Assembly: GCA_900143635.1 (NCBI GenBank)
Contig: FREY01000003.1
Coordinates: forward strand, 542,064 to 606,063
Origin: Rhodobacteraceae bacterium Alg231-04
GTDB taxonomy: Bacteria > Pseudomonadota > Alphaproteobacteria > Rhodobacterales > Rhodobacteraceae
Direction of reading: 5' to 3'
Length of the DNA stretch: 64,000 bases
Below the pieces are notes generated by a model, which saw only the letters and a list, made by a program, of their open reading frames with translations, did not search any database and was not told where the DNA came from. Positions 9,206-18,326 of this stretch are shown here, piece by piece; positions within the stretch are counted from its first letter, which is position 1; every line of letters begins with the position of its first letter. The translations under genes and the position numbers were made by a program.

Positions 9206-9880
9206 ATGGATATGAGTTCTCTGACGCTGGGCGAAGATGTGCCCGGTGTATTTGCTGCAAGACAAAAGCGCAGTATCCGCATTCGTGACAAGTATTTGGA
9301 AGCTGGCGTTGAACTGCTGAATAACATGAGGTTCAGCGATTTACGTGTTTTGGATCTGGCCGCAGAATGCGGTGGGTCTGTCGGCAGTTTTTACACCCGA
9401 TTTCAAGATAAAGAAGCATATTTCCGGGCTCTTAGGGCGGCAACAATCAGGGCCTGCAACCAAGATATCGGTGCCCGCCTAAATAAGGAACGGCTGTTGA
9501 CGCTGGACGGCGATACATTGCTGGATGAACTGGTCGACGTTTTGGCGGACATCTTCACATCACCGGTGCGCGGTGTCCTGCGCGAGTCTCTGTTGCGGAT
9601 TCTGGAACCTGATGAGCCTTGGGCCCCAATGCGGGAATCGGCACGTCAGATCCTTCAAAACCTTGACCACGCCACCCCATCGCGTTTTCCGGAGCTTACG
9701 GAAGACGACGCCAAAACGCGGATGAATTTTTGTTTTCAACTGATCGTAGGTGCGCTGCAAAATGATCTGCTGAACGACAACCACATCTTCACGGCCAAGG
9801 ATCAGACCCTGCGCAATGGTTTGAAAGACGCGGTACACGCTTATATGCAACTGCCGCCGCCGCTGCGAACCGACGTCTAA
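9206..9880 (+). CDS. TetR/AcrR family transcriptional regulator
   Basis: A 224-residue regulator. The N-terminal helix-turn-helix covers about residues 18-65 (KRSIRIRDKYLEAGVELL, then LAAECGGSVGSFYTRFQDKEAYFRAL, with the SFYTRFQDKEA recognition helix typical of TetR). The rest is a ligand-binding helical domain without recognisable specificity. The ATG at 9206 is preferred to a TTG six bases upstream because GAAAGG sits 6 bp before the ATG. It follows the aminotransferase operon on the same strand but with its own apparent promoter. Its 3' end overlaps the convergent LysR gene by 4 bp. Its target is unknown. Confidence 0.88.
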   Translation: MDMSSLTLGEDVPGVFAARQKRSIRIRDKYLEAGVELLNNMRFSDLRVLDLAAECGGSVGSFYTRFQDKEAYFRALRAATIRACNQDIGARLNKERLLTLDGDTLLDELVDVLADIFTSPVRGVLRESLLRILEPDEPWAPMRESARQILQNLDHATPSRFPELTEDDAKTRMNFCFQLIVGALQNDLLNDNHIFTAKDQTLRNGLKDAVHAYMQLPPPLRTDV

Positions 9881-10752
9881 AGGATCGCCTTTAGTTCTTC
9901 ATGAAGCCAGCAGAGCGCGGGGCCGATCGCCGCGTTCTTTGGCAAGGACAGCTCTGCCGGGGCGCTCCACGGTTTGTGATCGAAGGCGACGTTGAGCTGG
10001 GCAAGCCTGCCGTCTGCTATCAGATCCTCGGTCATATGCACCGGCAGATAGGTCCAGCCTAGACCAGCCAGCGCCATCTCGCGCAGAGCTGTGAAACTGC
10101 CGCACCACAGGGCATCTGCGGAAAACTGTGGAAAATGTTCTGGCATTCTCTGGCTGGCGCCGCGCAAAAGCAACTGCCGCGCGGCCCGGATATCCGTGTC
10201 CCGGACAACCTCCAGCGCAGCCAGCGGGTGCCCTGCCGCCGCAACCGAAACAAACGGCAGGTCGCCAATGAAACAGACCGCCAGTCGGAAATCCATTTCC
10301 AGCGTTGAAAAACTCAATCCCAGATCCGCATCACCCGCCAGAACTGCCGCTTCGACGTCAACGCAGGGCATCACCTTGAGCTCCAGCTCCGTCTTTGGGA
10401 ACCGCTGCGCAAACCTTGCGCAGGCGGACCCGAAACCGGGCAGGAACAGCGCGTCATCCATCGCAATTCGCAGCAATGCCTCCTCCCCGCGCCGCACGGC
10501 AGTGGCCGCCGCTTCCAGCTCGTTCATTTGCAACAGTACAGAACGCGCATGTTCCAGAACCCGGCGGCCATCCTCCGTCAGAACCGGCATGCGGGAAGAC
10601 CTGTCAAACAGGATCAGCCCCATATCCACCTCAAGGCTGGCAATGCCGGTACTGATTGCCGACTGCGCCTTGCCCATGCGGCGACCCGCCGCCGAAAAAG
10701 AGCCGGCCTCGACGGCTGTCAAAAACATCTGCAACTGATCGGCGGAAAACAT
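9877..10752 (-). CDS. LysR family transcriptional regulator
   Basis: A 291-residue LysR-type regulator. The winged helix-turn-helix is at residues 1-60 (QLQMFLTAVEAGSFSAAGRRM, AQSAISTGIASLE). A type 2 periplasmic-binding-like effector domain covers about 90-290. It is divergent from the PACE efflux gene at 10844 with 91 bp between them, the usual arrangement for a LysR protein that controls its neighbour. A GTTAG/CTAAC inverted repeat lies in that gap. It converges with and overlaps the TetR gene by 4 bp. Confidence 0.92.
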   Translation of the reverse strand: MFSADQLQMFLTAVEAGSFSAAGRRMGKAQSAISTGIASLEVDMGLILFDRSSRMPVLTEDGRRVLEHARSVLLQMNELEAAATAVRRGEEALLRIAMDDALFLPGFGSACARFAQRFPKTELELKVMPCVDVEAAVLAGDADLGLSFSTLEMDFRLAVCFIGDLPFVSVAAAGHPLAALEVVRDTDIRAARQLLLRGASQRMPEHFPQFSADALWCGSFTALREMALAGLGWTYLPVHMTEDLIADGRLAQLNVAFDHKPWSAPAELSLPKNAAIGPALCWLHEELKAIL

Positions 10753-10775
10753 ATGCTCAACCTATCTGGATTTCC

Positions 10776-10788
10776 GTTAGGTTCTAAC
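10776..10788. promoter_or_regulatory. Putative LysR operator (inverted repeat)
   Basis: A perfect inverted repeat GTTAG-GTT-CTAAC lies in the 91-bp gap between the divergent lysR-type and PACE efflux genes. Position and symmetry suggest a regulator binding site. The factor is inferred from neighbourhood only. Confidence 0.4.
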
Positions 10789-10843
10789 TTGGCATATCCG
10801 GATCTGCGATTAAATAGGGGCCAGATCATACAGGACGCAGCCC

Positions 10844-11272
10844 ATGACCCAGAAAGAGCGCATCTTTCATTCCATTCTGTTCGAAGCCATCGCGCTGCTT
10901 CTGTTTGTGCCGCTTGCGATGTTGGTGACCCAAAAAGGCGCCGCCACGATGGCTGGAATCAGCCTATTGCTGAGCCTGATGGCCATGGTCTGGAACTATA
11001 TCTACAACCTGCTGTTTGATCGCCTTTACGGGGCCGAGCGCAGCACCCGCGGCCTGTGGGTCCGCATCGGCCACGGGCTGGGATTTGAGGTCGGCCTGAT
11101 CTTTGCCACGATCCCGGTTCTGATGGTTGCCCTGCAGGAAAGCTTTGTCACTGTGCTGGTTCTGGATCTGGGCGCGGTGGTTTTCTTCTTCGTCTATGCC
11201 ATCCTGTTCAATTGGGCCTATGACTGGCTGCGCCCGCGTATTCTGAGCATCCCCACAGCGCCCTGCGGCTAG
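10844..11272 (+). CDS. PACE family multidrug/biocide efflux transporter
   Basis: A 142-residue inner-membrane protein with four predicted transmembrane helices (about 10-32, 37-58, 82-102 and 107-128), arranged as two bacterial transmembrane pair domains. This is the proteobacterial antimicrobial compound efflux (PACE) architecture known from AceI. Family-typical residues include ERIFHSILFEAIAL near the start and WNYIYNLLFDRLYG in the middle. AceI-type proteins export chlorhexidine or short diamines with protons. It is divergent from a LysR regulator, as many PACE genes are. The substrate here is unknown. Confidence 0.88.
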   Translation: MTQKERIFHSILFEAIALLLFVPLAMLVTQKGAATMAGISLLLSLMAMVWNYIYNLLFDRLYGAERSTRGLWVRIGHGLGFEVGLIFATIPVLMVALQESFVTVLVLDLGAVVFFFVYAILFNWAYDWLRPRILSIPTAPCG

Positions 11273-11330
11273 GGCAAATCTTTTGCGATCCGGGCGCCAA
11301 CTGCCGCATTTTTAAGCAGCACCCCGTTTT

Positions 11331-12275
11331 TTGCCCCTCATTTCCGCGGATTCACCTTCCCTTGCGCGCGCATACGCGCGAAACCGATTTCGCTGTCAGG
11401 GCGGAATCGCCGTTCTGTTTTGGCACTGCGAGGGCTCCATCAGCTATCTGGATGACATAACCGGCACCCCGTCCGCCTCTCTGCAGCCGCGCGCGCGTGG
11501 CGCTGCAAGGGTGTCTGCACAGTTCAAGGACGGCCAAAGCCGCATCAAGGATCTGCGCCAGTCCGGTGCGATGAAGCTGCTGTTTCCGCAAGGTCGCCCT
11601 TGGCTGGAGGCGGTGATGATCAATTCGGCCGGCGGCATCACCGGCGGCGACAGGTTCGCAGTCGAGGCCACCGCCTTTTCCGGCGCCAAACTGACTGTCA
11701 CCACCCAGGCCGCCGAACGCGCCTACCGTGCCCAACCGGGAGAGACCGCCCGGATGGAAACCCGGCTGGCCGCCGAAGACGGCGCTGCGCTGCATTGGTT
11801 GCCGCAGGAAACGATCCTCTATGATGCCTGCCGCTATACGCGCTCCTTGCGGGCCGAACTGGCTGCTGGTGCCCGCTTCCTGATGGTGGAACCGCTGGTT
11901 TTCGGGCGTACCGGCATGGGTGAGACCCTCACCAAGGGTCTGTTCCATGACCGGATCGATATTCGCTGCGACGGCCAGCGCCTTTTCTACGATTCAACCC
12001 GTCTGCAGGGTGATATCGCCGCCACCCTATCTGGTGCTGCGATCGGCGGCGGCGCGGCGGCCATGGCCAGCCTGCTGCTGGTTGCCCCTGACGCTGAAAC
12101 CCATCTGGCGCCCCTGCGCGCCGCGCTGCCCGACACCGGCGGCGCCACGCTTCTGCATCCCGATGTGCTGTATATGCGCCTTCTGGCCGAAGACAGTTTT
12201 GAGATGCGCAAAACCCTGCTGCCGATCCTCGACCGCCTGACCGGCGATGGGTTGCCGCTTGCCTGGAGACTCTGA
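11331..12275 (+). CDS. ureD: Urease accessory protein UreD (start uncertain)
   Basis: UreD is the scaffold that binds apo-urease and, with UreF and UreG, helps insert nickel. Family features include RQSGAMKLLFPQ, NSAGGITGGDRF and the C-terminal DPRL-equivalent region. The only standard start in frame is a TTG at 11331, which would give 314 residues, about 30-45 more at the N-terminus than usual. Conserved sequence begins near the residues SASLQPRARGAARVS (around 11477), so the true start may be a rare codon such as the CTG near 11448. It is the first gene of the urease operon and is followed 3 bp later by ureA. Confidence 0.9.
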   Translation: MPLISADSPSLARAYARNRFRCQGGIAVLFWHCEGSISYLDDITGTPSASLQPRARGAARVSAQFKDGQSRIKDLRQSGAMKLLFPQGRPWLEAVMINSAGGITGGDRFAVEATAFSGAKLTVTTQAAERAYRAQPGETARMETRLAAEDGAALHWLPQETILYDACRYTRSLRAELAAGARFLMVEPLVFGRTGMGETLTKGLFHDRIDIRCDGQRLFYDSTRLQGDIAATLSGAAIGGGAAAMASLLLVAPDAETHLAPLRAALPDTGGATLLHPDVLYMRLLAEDSFEMRKTLLPILDRLTGDGLPLAWRL

Positions 12276-12278
12276 GAC

Positions 12279-12581
12279 ATGAACCTGACCCCCCGTGAAC
12301 GCGAAAAACTGCTCGTCGCCATGGCCGCCGAAGTGGCCCGCAAACGGCTGGCGCGCGGCGTCAAGCTGAACCACCCCGAAGCCATCGCCCTGATCACCGA
12401 TGCCGTTGTCGAAGGCGCGCGCGACGGACGGTCCGTGGCCGACATGATGGAGGCCGGCGCCCAGGTGATCACCCGCGAGCAATGCATGGCCGGGGTGCCC
12501 GAAATGATCCACGACGTTCAGGTCGAAGCCACATTCCCCGACGGCACCAAACTGGTCACCGTCCACAATCCCATTCGCTAA
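12279..12581 (+). CDS. ureA: Urease subunit gamma
   Basis: A 100-residue gamma subunit of the bacterial three-subunit (UreABC) urease, which hydrolyses urea to ammonia and carbamate in the cytoplasm. It starts [20 protein letters not shown] and keeps [19 protein letters not shown]; the length is exactly that of the family. It lies 3 bp after ureD and 12 bp before a small membrane-protein gene. The separate gamma and beta genes show the typical proteobacterial arrangement rather than the fused Helicobacter type. Confidence 0.97.
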   Translation: MNLTPREREKLLVAMAAEVARKRLARGVKLNHPEAIALITDAVVEGARDGRSVADMMEAGAQVITREQCMAGVPEMIHDVQVEATFPDGTKLVTVHNPIR

Positions 12582-12593
12582 GGAGCCGCCCCG

Positions 12594-12764
12594 ATGACAA
12601 AACCTGCCCTGACCCTGATTGCCCTCTTCGCTGCTGCTCCGGCTTTTGCCCACGGTGGCGCGCATATCCACCCGCATGAGGCCGCCGGCTGGCTGCCACT
12701 GGTGCTGATGCTGGCCGCGGCCGGCGGCGGCGCGGCCTATGCCTATGCTCGGGGCCGCAAATGA
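12594..12764 (+). CDS. Small predicted membrane protein in urease operon (56 aa)
   Basis: A 56-residue ORF with a strong AGGAG ribosome site (TAAGGAGCCGCCCCG before the ATG) lies between ureA and ureB and overlaps ureB by ATGA. It has a signal-peptide-like N-terminus ([19 protein letters not shown]), a His-rich stretch [10 protein letters not shown] (residues 20-29), a transmembrane helix (about 33-50) and a basic end. The histidines could bind nickel. Small ORFs of this kind occur in other urease operons, but I do not recognise a characterised family. Coding is supported by coupling to ureB on both sides. Confidence 0.75.
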   Translation: MTKPALTLIALFAAAPAFAHGGAHIHPHEAAGWLPLVLMLAAAGGGAAYAYARGRK

Positions 12765-13078
12765 TCCCCGGCGAAGTCATTCCCGCCGAGGGAGACATCA
12801 CCCTCAACGAGGGCCGCAAAGGCACGATGCTGATGGTCACCAACACCGGCGACCGGCCGGTGCAGGTCGGCAGCCACTACCATTTCACCGAGACCAACCC
12901 GGCGCTGGATTTCAACCGCTACGCCGCCCTTGGCATGCGGCTGGACATTCCGGCAGGCACAGCCGTGCGATTTGAACCGGGCCAGCGGCGCGAGGTCATG
13001 CTGGTGCCGATCGGCGGACACCGCCGCATCTTTGGTTTCAATCAGCACATCATGGGGGATCTGAAAGATGGCCGGTAA
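12761..13078 (+). CDS. ureB: Urease subunit beta
   Basis: A 105-residue beta subunit of urease. [19 protein letters not shown] at the start and [18 protein letters not shown] in the middle are family signatures. The start ATG overlaps the stop of the preceding small ORF (ATGA). The 3' end overlaps ureC by 11 bp, so gamma, beta and alpha are translationally linked. Length is standard. Confidence 0.97.
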   Translation: MIPGEVIPAEGDITLNEGRKGTMLMVTNTGDRPVQVGSHYHFTETNPALDFNRYAALGMRLDIPAGTAVRFEPGQRREVMLVPIGGHRRIFGFNQHIMGDLKDGR

Positions 13079-14777
13079 AATCAGTCGCGGCAATTATGCC
13101 GCCATGTATGGCCCCACCACCGGCGACCGCGTCCGGCTGGCCGACACCGACCTGATAATCGAGGTGGAGAAGGATTTCACCACCTACGGCGAAGAGGTAA
13201 AATTCGGCGGCGGCAAGGTGATCCGTGATGGCATGGGCCAAAGCCAAGCCACCCGCGCCGAAGGGGCCGTGGATACCATCATTACCAATGCGCTGATCGT
13301 GGACCACGGCGGCATCTACAAGGCAGACGTCGGTCTGCGTGACGGGCTGATCCACAAGATTGGCAAGGGCGGCAACCCCGACACCCAGCCCGGCGTCGAC
13401 ATCATCGTTGGCCCCGGAACCGAGGTGATCGCCGGCGAAGGCCGCATCCTGACGGCCGGCGGGTTTGACACCCATATCCATTACATCTGCCCCCAGCAGA
13501 TCGAAGACGCGCTGCACTCGGGCCTCACGGCTATGCTCGGCGGCGGCACCGGGCCGGCGCACGGCACGCTGGCCACCACCTGCACCTCCGGCCCATGGCA
13601 CATCGGGCGCATGTTGCAGGCGGCGGATGCCTTTCCGATGAACCTGGCCTTTGCCGGCAAGGGCAACGCCTCACTGCCCGCGGCACTGGAAGAACAGGTC
13701 AATGCTGGTGCCTGTGCGCTGAAACTGCACGAGGACTGGGGCTCGACCCCGGCGGCCATCGACTGCTGCCTGAACGTCGCGGATGCAATGGACGTGCAGG
13801 TGATGATCCACACCGACACGCTGAACGAGTCCGGCTTTGTCGAACACACCGTTACGGCCATGAAAGGTCGCACCATCCATGCCTTTCACACCGAAGGCGC
13901 CGGCGGCGGCCACGCACCGGACATTATCAAGATCGCAGGCGACGCCAATGTACTGCCCGCCTCCACCAACCCGACCCGCCCTTTCACTGTGAACACGCTG
14001 GAAGAGCATTTGGACATGCTGATGGTCTGCCACCATCTGGACAAATCGATCCCCGAGGATGTGGCCTTTGCCGAAAGCCGTATCCGCCGCGAGACCATTG
14101 CCGCCGAAGACATTCTGCACGACATGGGCGCCTTTTCGATCATCGCCTCGGACAGTCAGGCCATGGGCCGCGTCGGTGAGGTGATCACCCGCACCTGGCA
14201 GACCGCTGATAAGATGAAGAAACAGCGCGGCGCCTTGCCGGAAGAGACTGGCGACAACGACAACTTCCGCGTGCGTCGTTATATCGCCAAATACACCATC
14301 AACCCGGCGATCGCGCATGGTGTGTCCAAACACATCGGCAGTGTTGAGGAAGGCAAACGCGCCGATCTGGTGCTGTGGGATCCGGCCTTCTTTGGCGTGA
14401 AGCCCGAGATGGTGCTGATGGCTGGCACCATCGTTTGTGCCCAGATGGGCGACCCAAATGCGTCGATCCCGACGCCGCAGCCGGTGTATTCACGGCTGAT
14501 GTGGGGTGCTTATGGCCGTTCGGTTGAGAACACGGCTGTCACCTTTGTCTCGGAGGCGGCGCAGGCCAATGGCGTGCGCGAAAACCTCGGGCTGGCAAAA
14601 CAGACGCTGGCGGTGGAGCACACCCGCGGGATCGGCAAGAAAGACCTGATCCTGAACGACGCCACACCGAAGATCGAAGTGCACCCCGAAACCTATGAAG
14701 TGCGCGCCGATGGCGAGCTGCTGACCTGCGAGCCTGCGGCCGAACTGCCGATGGCACAGCGCTACTTCTTGTTCTAA
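13068..14777 (+). CDS. ureC: Urease subunit alpha (catalytic)
   Basis: The 569-residue catalytic subunit with the di-nickel centre. Visible active-site elements are the HIHYICPQQ nickel histidines, the carbamylated lysine in [12 protein letters not shown], the [12 protein letters not shown] region and the mobile flap [21 protein letters not shown] with its catalytic histidine. Length and ends are normal, with no sign of inactivation. It makes ammonia from urea for nitrogen supply or pH control. The next urease genes (ureE, F, G) follow after a small DUF1127 gene. Confidence 0.98.
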   Translation: MAGKISRGNYAAMYGPTTGDRVRLADTDLIIEVEKDFTTYGEEVKFGGGKVIRDGMGQSQATRAEGAVDTIITNALIVDHGGIYKADVGLRDGLIHKIGKGGNPDTQPGVDIIVGPGTEVIAGEGRILTAGGFDTHIHYICPQQIEDALHSGLTAMLGGGTGPAHGTLATTCTSGPWHIGRMLQAADAFPMNLAFAGKGNASLPAALEEQVNAGACALKLHEDWGSTPAAIDCCLNVADAMDVQVMIHTDTLNESGFVEHTVTAMKGRTIHAFHTEGAGGGHAPDIIKIAGDANVLPASTNPTRPFTVNTLEEHLDMLMVCHHLDKSIPEDVAFAESRIRRETIAAEDILHDMGAFSIIASDSQAMGRVGEVITRTWQTADKMKKQRGALPEETGDNDNFRVRRYIAKYTINPAIAHGVSKHIGSVEEGKRADLVLWDPAFFGVKPEMVLMAGTIVCAQMGDPNASIPTPQPVYSRLMWGAYGRSVENTAVTFVSEAAQANGVRENLGLAKQTLAVEHTRGIGKKDLILNDATPKIEVHPETYEVRADGELLTCEPAAELPMAQRYFLF

Positions 14778-14825
14778 GGGTCTGTTAAATGTGCCTAAAA
14801 TTGTCAGCCATGCCACTAATGCATA

Positions 14826-14869
14826 GCGGGTTTCCCGCAACAACGGTGGAAATTGCTGCACATGCAGCA
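14826..14869 (+). promoter_or_regulatory. Two inverted repeats upstream of the DUF1127 gene
   Basis: The gap between ureC and the DUF1127 gene holds a hairpin GCGGG-TTT-CCCGC at 14826-14838 and a second perfect 7-bp repeat TGCTGCA-CA-TGCAGCA at 14854-14869. Neither is followed by a T-run, so they look like operator or mRNA structures of a separate promoter rather than the end of ureC. No factor can be assigned. Confidence 0.4.
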
Positions 14870-14918
14870 TACTTCCAGTGCCAAGAGAAAGAGGGTCCAA
14901 CCAAAGGAGCACACTCTC

Positions 14919-15140
14919 ATGGCACATGTTGCAACACAATCCGCACACTGGTCCCCGCGGGCCGCGATCTCCGGCGTTCTGGCCTCCATCGGCGGCTTTC
15001 TGACCTCCGTCGCATTGGCAAATTCGCGCTTCCAGAAGGTTCAGGAACTGCAGGCCCTGTCCGACGAACAACTGGCAGAACGCGGCATGAAGCGCGAAGA
15101 CATCGTGCAAGCTGTTTTTTCGGACGCCTACTGGATCTAA
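14919..15140 (+). CDS. DUF1127 domain small protein inside urease locus
   Basis: A 73-residue protein starting MAHVATQSAHWSPRAAISGV, chosen because AAAGGAG lies about 10 bp upstream. The C-terminal half LQALSDEQLAERGMKREDIVQ is the DUF1127 (YjiS-like) motif, an arginine-rich helical element found in small alphaproteobacterial proteins, some tied to RNA turnover or phosphate and carbon responses. It interrupts ureC and ureE and has its own upstream repeats. It is probably a passenger rather than a urease maturation factor. Confidence 0.8.
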   Translation: MAHVATQSAHWSPRAAISGVLASIGGFLTSVALANSRFQKVQELQALSDEQLAERGMKREDIVQAVFSDAYWI

Positions 15141-15159
15141 GCCAGAGCGGGGTGCGCAC

Positions 15160-15696
15160 ATGAGCGCGCCCACCCTGACCGCCCGCAGCTATCATGGCCA
15201 CAGCCATTCGGCGGCACCGGTTGCCTGCGTGGTCCTGGACTATGAAGCACGGTTTCTGCGCCGCAAGGTGCTGACATGCGAAGATGGCCAGCGCCTTCTG
15301 GTTGATCTGGCACAGGTCACATCCCTTGATCACGGCGGCGTATTGGTGCTGGAGGACGGCGGAGAGGTGCTGGTGCAAGCCGCGCGCGAACCGCTTCTGG
15401 AAGTCACGTCCGATCAGCTGACCCGCATGGCTTGGCATATCGGCAACCGCCATACCCCCTGCCAGATCGAAGCGACCCGCCTGCTGATCCAGCGTGACCA
15501 TGTGATTGCCACCATGCTGGCCCATCTTGGCGCAACAACGCGCGAGGTCGAAGAGCCGTTCACCCCGGAAGGTGGCGCTTATGGTCATGGGCGCACCCAT
15601 AGCCATGAACACGGGCATTCGCATCACGGCGCCCCCGGTGAATCTGGCCACAGCCATTCCCACGATCACAGCCACGACCATTCCCATGACCACTGA
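15160..15696 (+). CDS. ureE: Urease accessory protein UreE with His-rich nickel-binding tail
   Basis: A 178-residue nickel metallochaperone that hands Ni(II) to the UreDFG-urease complex. The N-terminal peptide-binding domain (about 10-75) and C-terminal nickel-binding domain with GNRHTPCQIE (about 98-107) are present. The last 35 residues are a long histidine tail with repeated HSH/HDH units (from about residue 143), as in Klebsiella UreE, which stores several nickel ions. Its 3' end overlaps ureF by 11 bp. Confidence 0.96.
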   Translation: MSAPTLTARSYHGHSHSAAPVACVVLDYEARFLRRKVLTCEDGQRLLVDLAQVTSLDHGGVLVLEDGGEVLVQAAREPLLEVTSDQLTRMAWHIGNRHTPCQIEATRLLIQRDHVIATMLAHLGATTREVEEPFTPEGGAYGHGRTHSHEHGHSHHGAPGESGHSHSHDHSHDHSHDH

Positions 15697-16332
15697 TCCG
15701 GCGGCCCTTCTGACCCTGGCGCAATGGCTGTCGCCCGCCTATCCAGTGGGTGCCTTCAGCTATAGCCATGGGCTGGAATGGTCGGTGCAATCCGCTGCGG
15801 TGTCCGATGCAGCCGGTTTTCAGCTCTGGCTGTCTGACGTTCTGGAACATGGCGCAGGCCGCAATGACGCGATCCTGCTGGCCGCCGCCTATCGCGATCC
15901 ATCACCCTCCGCGCTTGCAGATCTGAATGACCTGGCCATCGCCATGTCGCCCTCACCTGAACGGCGGCTTGAGACGGTGCAACAGGGAGCGGCGTTTTGC
16001 CGGACCACCAGTGCCATCTGGCAGGCCGAGCTGACCGACCTCGCCTATCCGGTGGCGGTTGGTGCGGCGGCCCGCCTGTCGGACCTGCCCTTGCCGGAAA
16101 CCCTGCTGATGTATCTGCACGGTTTTGCCGGTAATCTGACCGCCGCCGCGATCCGACTGGTCCCGCTGGGCCAGACCGAGGGTCAGGCAGCCCTCGCCGC
16201 CCTTGCGCCCCTGTGTCAGCAGCTGGCCGCCGAGGCACAGACCCAGACGACCGATGATCTGGGCAGCGCCTGCTTCCTTGCCGATATCGCATCGATGAAA
16301 CACGAAACCCAATATTCGAGGCTCTTTCGCTC

Positions 16333-16336
<4 letters not shown>
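15686..16336 (+). CDS. ureF: Urease accessory protein UreF
   Basis: A 216-residue all-helical accessory protein that gates the UreG GTPase during nickel insertion. Family signatures are [19 protein letters not shown] near the N-terminus and the conserved C-terminal [20 protein letters not shown] end. The ATG at 15686 lies inside the His-tail codons of ureE (11-bp overlap). The stop overlaps the ureG start (ATGA). Upstream in-frame codons are excluded because they fall inside ureE. Confidence 0.96.
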
Positions 16337-16950
<614 letters not shown>

Positions 16951-16977
16951 GGCCTGCCGCGTTGCGGCGGCTTCGCG

Positions 16978-17988
16978 TCAGTCGCCGTAATAATCCAAGT
17001 ACCAATCCACAAAGGCCGCAACGCCCTTGGTGACCTCGGTCGACGGCGCATAGCCGGTGAGGCTTTTGAGCAGTGAGGCTTCGGCCCATGTGGCGGGAAC
17101 ATCGCCGGCCTGCATGGGCATGAGATTGCGCTGCGCGACCTTGCCGAGACGGGCCTCGATTGCGGCAATGAAATCACCCAGAGGCACGGTGTCGGAGTTG
17201 CCGATATTTACAACCCGGAACGGTGCGACCGGCGACAGGCTGTCGCCCTCGGCAACAACCCCATCCACCGGCCTGACCGGAACCGCATCAATTAGCAGAC
17301 ACATGGCCTGAACAAGATCTTCGATGTAGGTGAAGTCGCGCCGCATATTGCCGTTATTATACACATCAATCGGGCGATCCTCGATGATCGCCTTTGTGAA
17401 TTTGAACAGCGCCATGTCCGGGCGGCCCCAGGGGCCATAAACGGTAAAGAACCGGAACATGGTCACCGGCAGATCGTAAAGATGCGCGTAGGAATGCGCC
17501 ATGTTTTCCGTGGATTTCTTGGTCGCCGCGTAAAAGGACATCTGGTGGTCGGCCTTCACGGTCTCCCGGTAAGGCATCTCCTCATTTGCGCCATAAGCGG
17601 AGGAGGTCGAGGCAAGCAGCATGTGTTTGGGCGGGAAGGCGCGGGCCGCTTCCAGCAATTCGAACGTGCCGATCAAATTGCTTTCCAGATATGAGCGGGG
17701 ATTATCGATTGAATAGCGAACCCCGGCCTGCGCCGCCAGATGGATGACAGTGTCCGGCCGCTCCTCCTCGAATACCGAGCGCAGCAGACCCGGTGCTTCG
17801 ACCAACCCGTGAATGGACCGGTAGTTGTCAAACTCCATCAGCCGCGCTTCACGCGCCTCTTTGAGAGTGACATCATAATAGTCTGACATGCAGTCCAGAC
17901 CAATCACCCGCCAGCCCTGCTCCAGAAGGCTACGGCAGACAAACGATCCGATAAATCCGGCCGATCCGGTAACAAGAGCAACGGGCAT
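16978..17988 (-). CDS. NAD-dependent epimerase, UDP-glucuronate 4-epimerase type
   Basis: A 336-residue extended short-chain dehydrogenase. It has the NAD-binding TGSAGFIGS at 7-15, the catalytic Tyr/Lys in FYAATKKSTE and RFFTVYGPWGRPDMALF, which is characteristic of UDP-glucuronate 4-epimerases (LspL/WbnF type). It would interconvert UDP-glucuronate and UDP-galacturonate for surface polysaccharide. It is divergent from an ExoY-like sugar transferase, supporting an envelope or exopolysaccharide role. Substrate assignment is by family resemblance. Confidence 0.88.
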   Translation of the reverse strand: MPVALVTGSAGFIGSFVCRSLLEQGWRVIGLDCMSDYYDVTLKEAREARLMEFDNYRSIHGLVEAPGLLRSVFEEERPDTVIHLAAQAGVRYSIDNPRSYLESNLIGTFELLEAARAFPPKHMLLASTSSAYGANEEMPYRETVKADHQMSFYAATKKSTENMAHSYAHLYDLPVTMFRFFTVYGPWGRPDMALFKFTKAIIEDRPIDVYNNGNMRRDFTYIEDLVQAMCLLIDAVPVRPVDGVVAEGDSLSPVAPFRVVNIGNSDTVPLGDFIAAIEARLGKVAQRNLMPMQAGDVPATWAEASLLKSLTGYAPSTEVTKGVAAFVDWYLDYYGD

Positions 17989-18326
17989 GAGGTCTCCTCA
18001 GGGTTCATGGACAGCGCGCAGGGGCGCGAATCTTCGTTTCCCGCACAGTATCGCGGTGCAACACCCTGTGAAAGGCGCGTAAATATCGCCCCCTTCCGCA
18101 TTCAATTTTGCAGGGATTGTATAATTTTCGATCAATTAATTCGAAATAAATCGCAACTCACCCACCTCAGTCCACCTCCTGCAATTTTTATCGGCATATT
18201 GCCTAATTATAAAAGAATCCATTTGAAGAAAATTTTCATCGCCCCTAAAACCTACGGTTAGTGGCCAGTTATTTTTTGGACACGCATATTTAAAATAGTT
18301 ATATAAACTTAATTTGCGAGCATGTT
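17989..18326. other. AT-rich intergenic region between two polysaccharide genes
   Basis: A 338-bp divergent spacer. From about 18085 to 18326 it is much richer in A and T than the surrounding genes, with runs such as AATTTTCG and AATAAATCG. It must carry the promoters of both the epimerase and the sugar transferase. I see no supported small gene and no convincing -35/-10 pair. AT-rich spacers of this kind can bind H-NS/MucR-like silencers. Confidence 0.5.
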
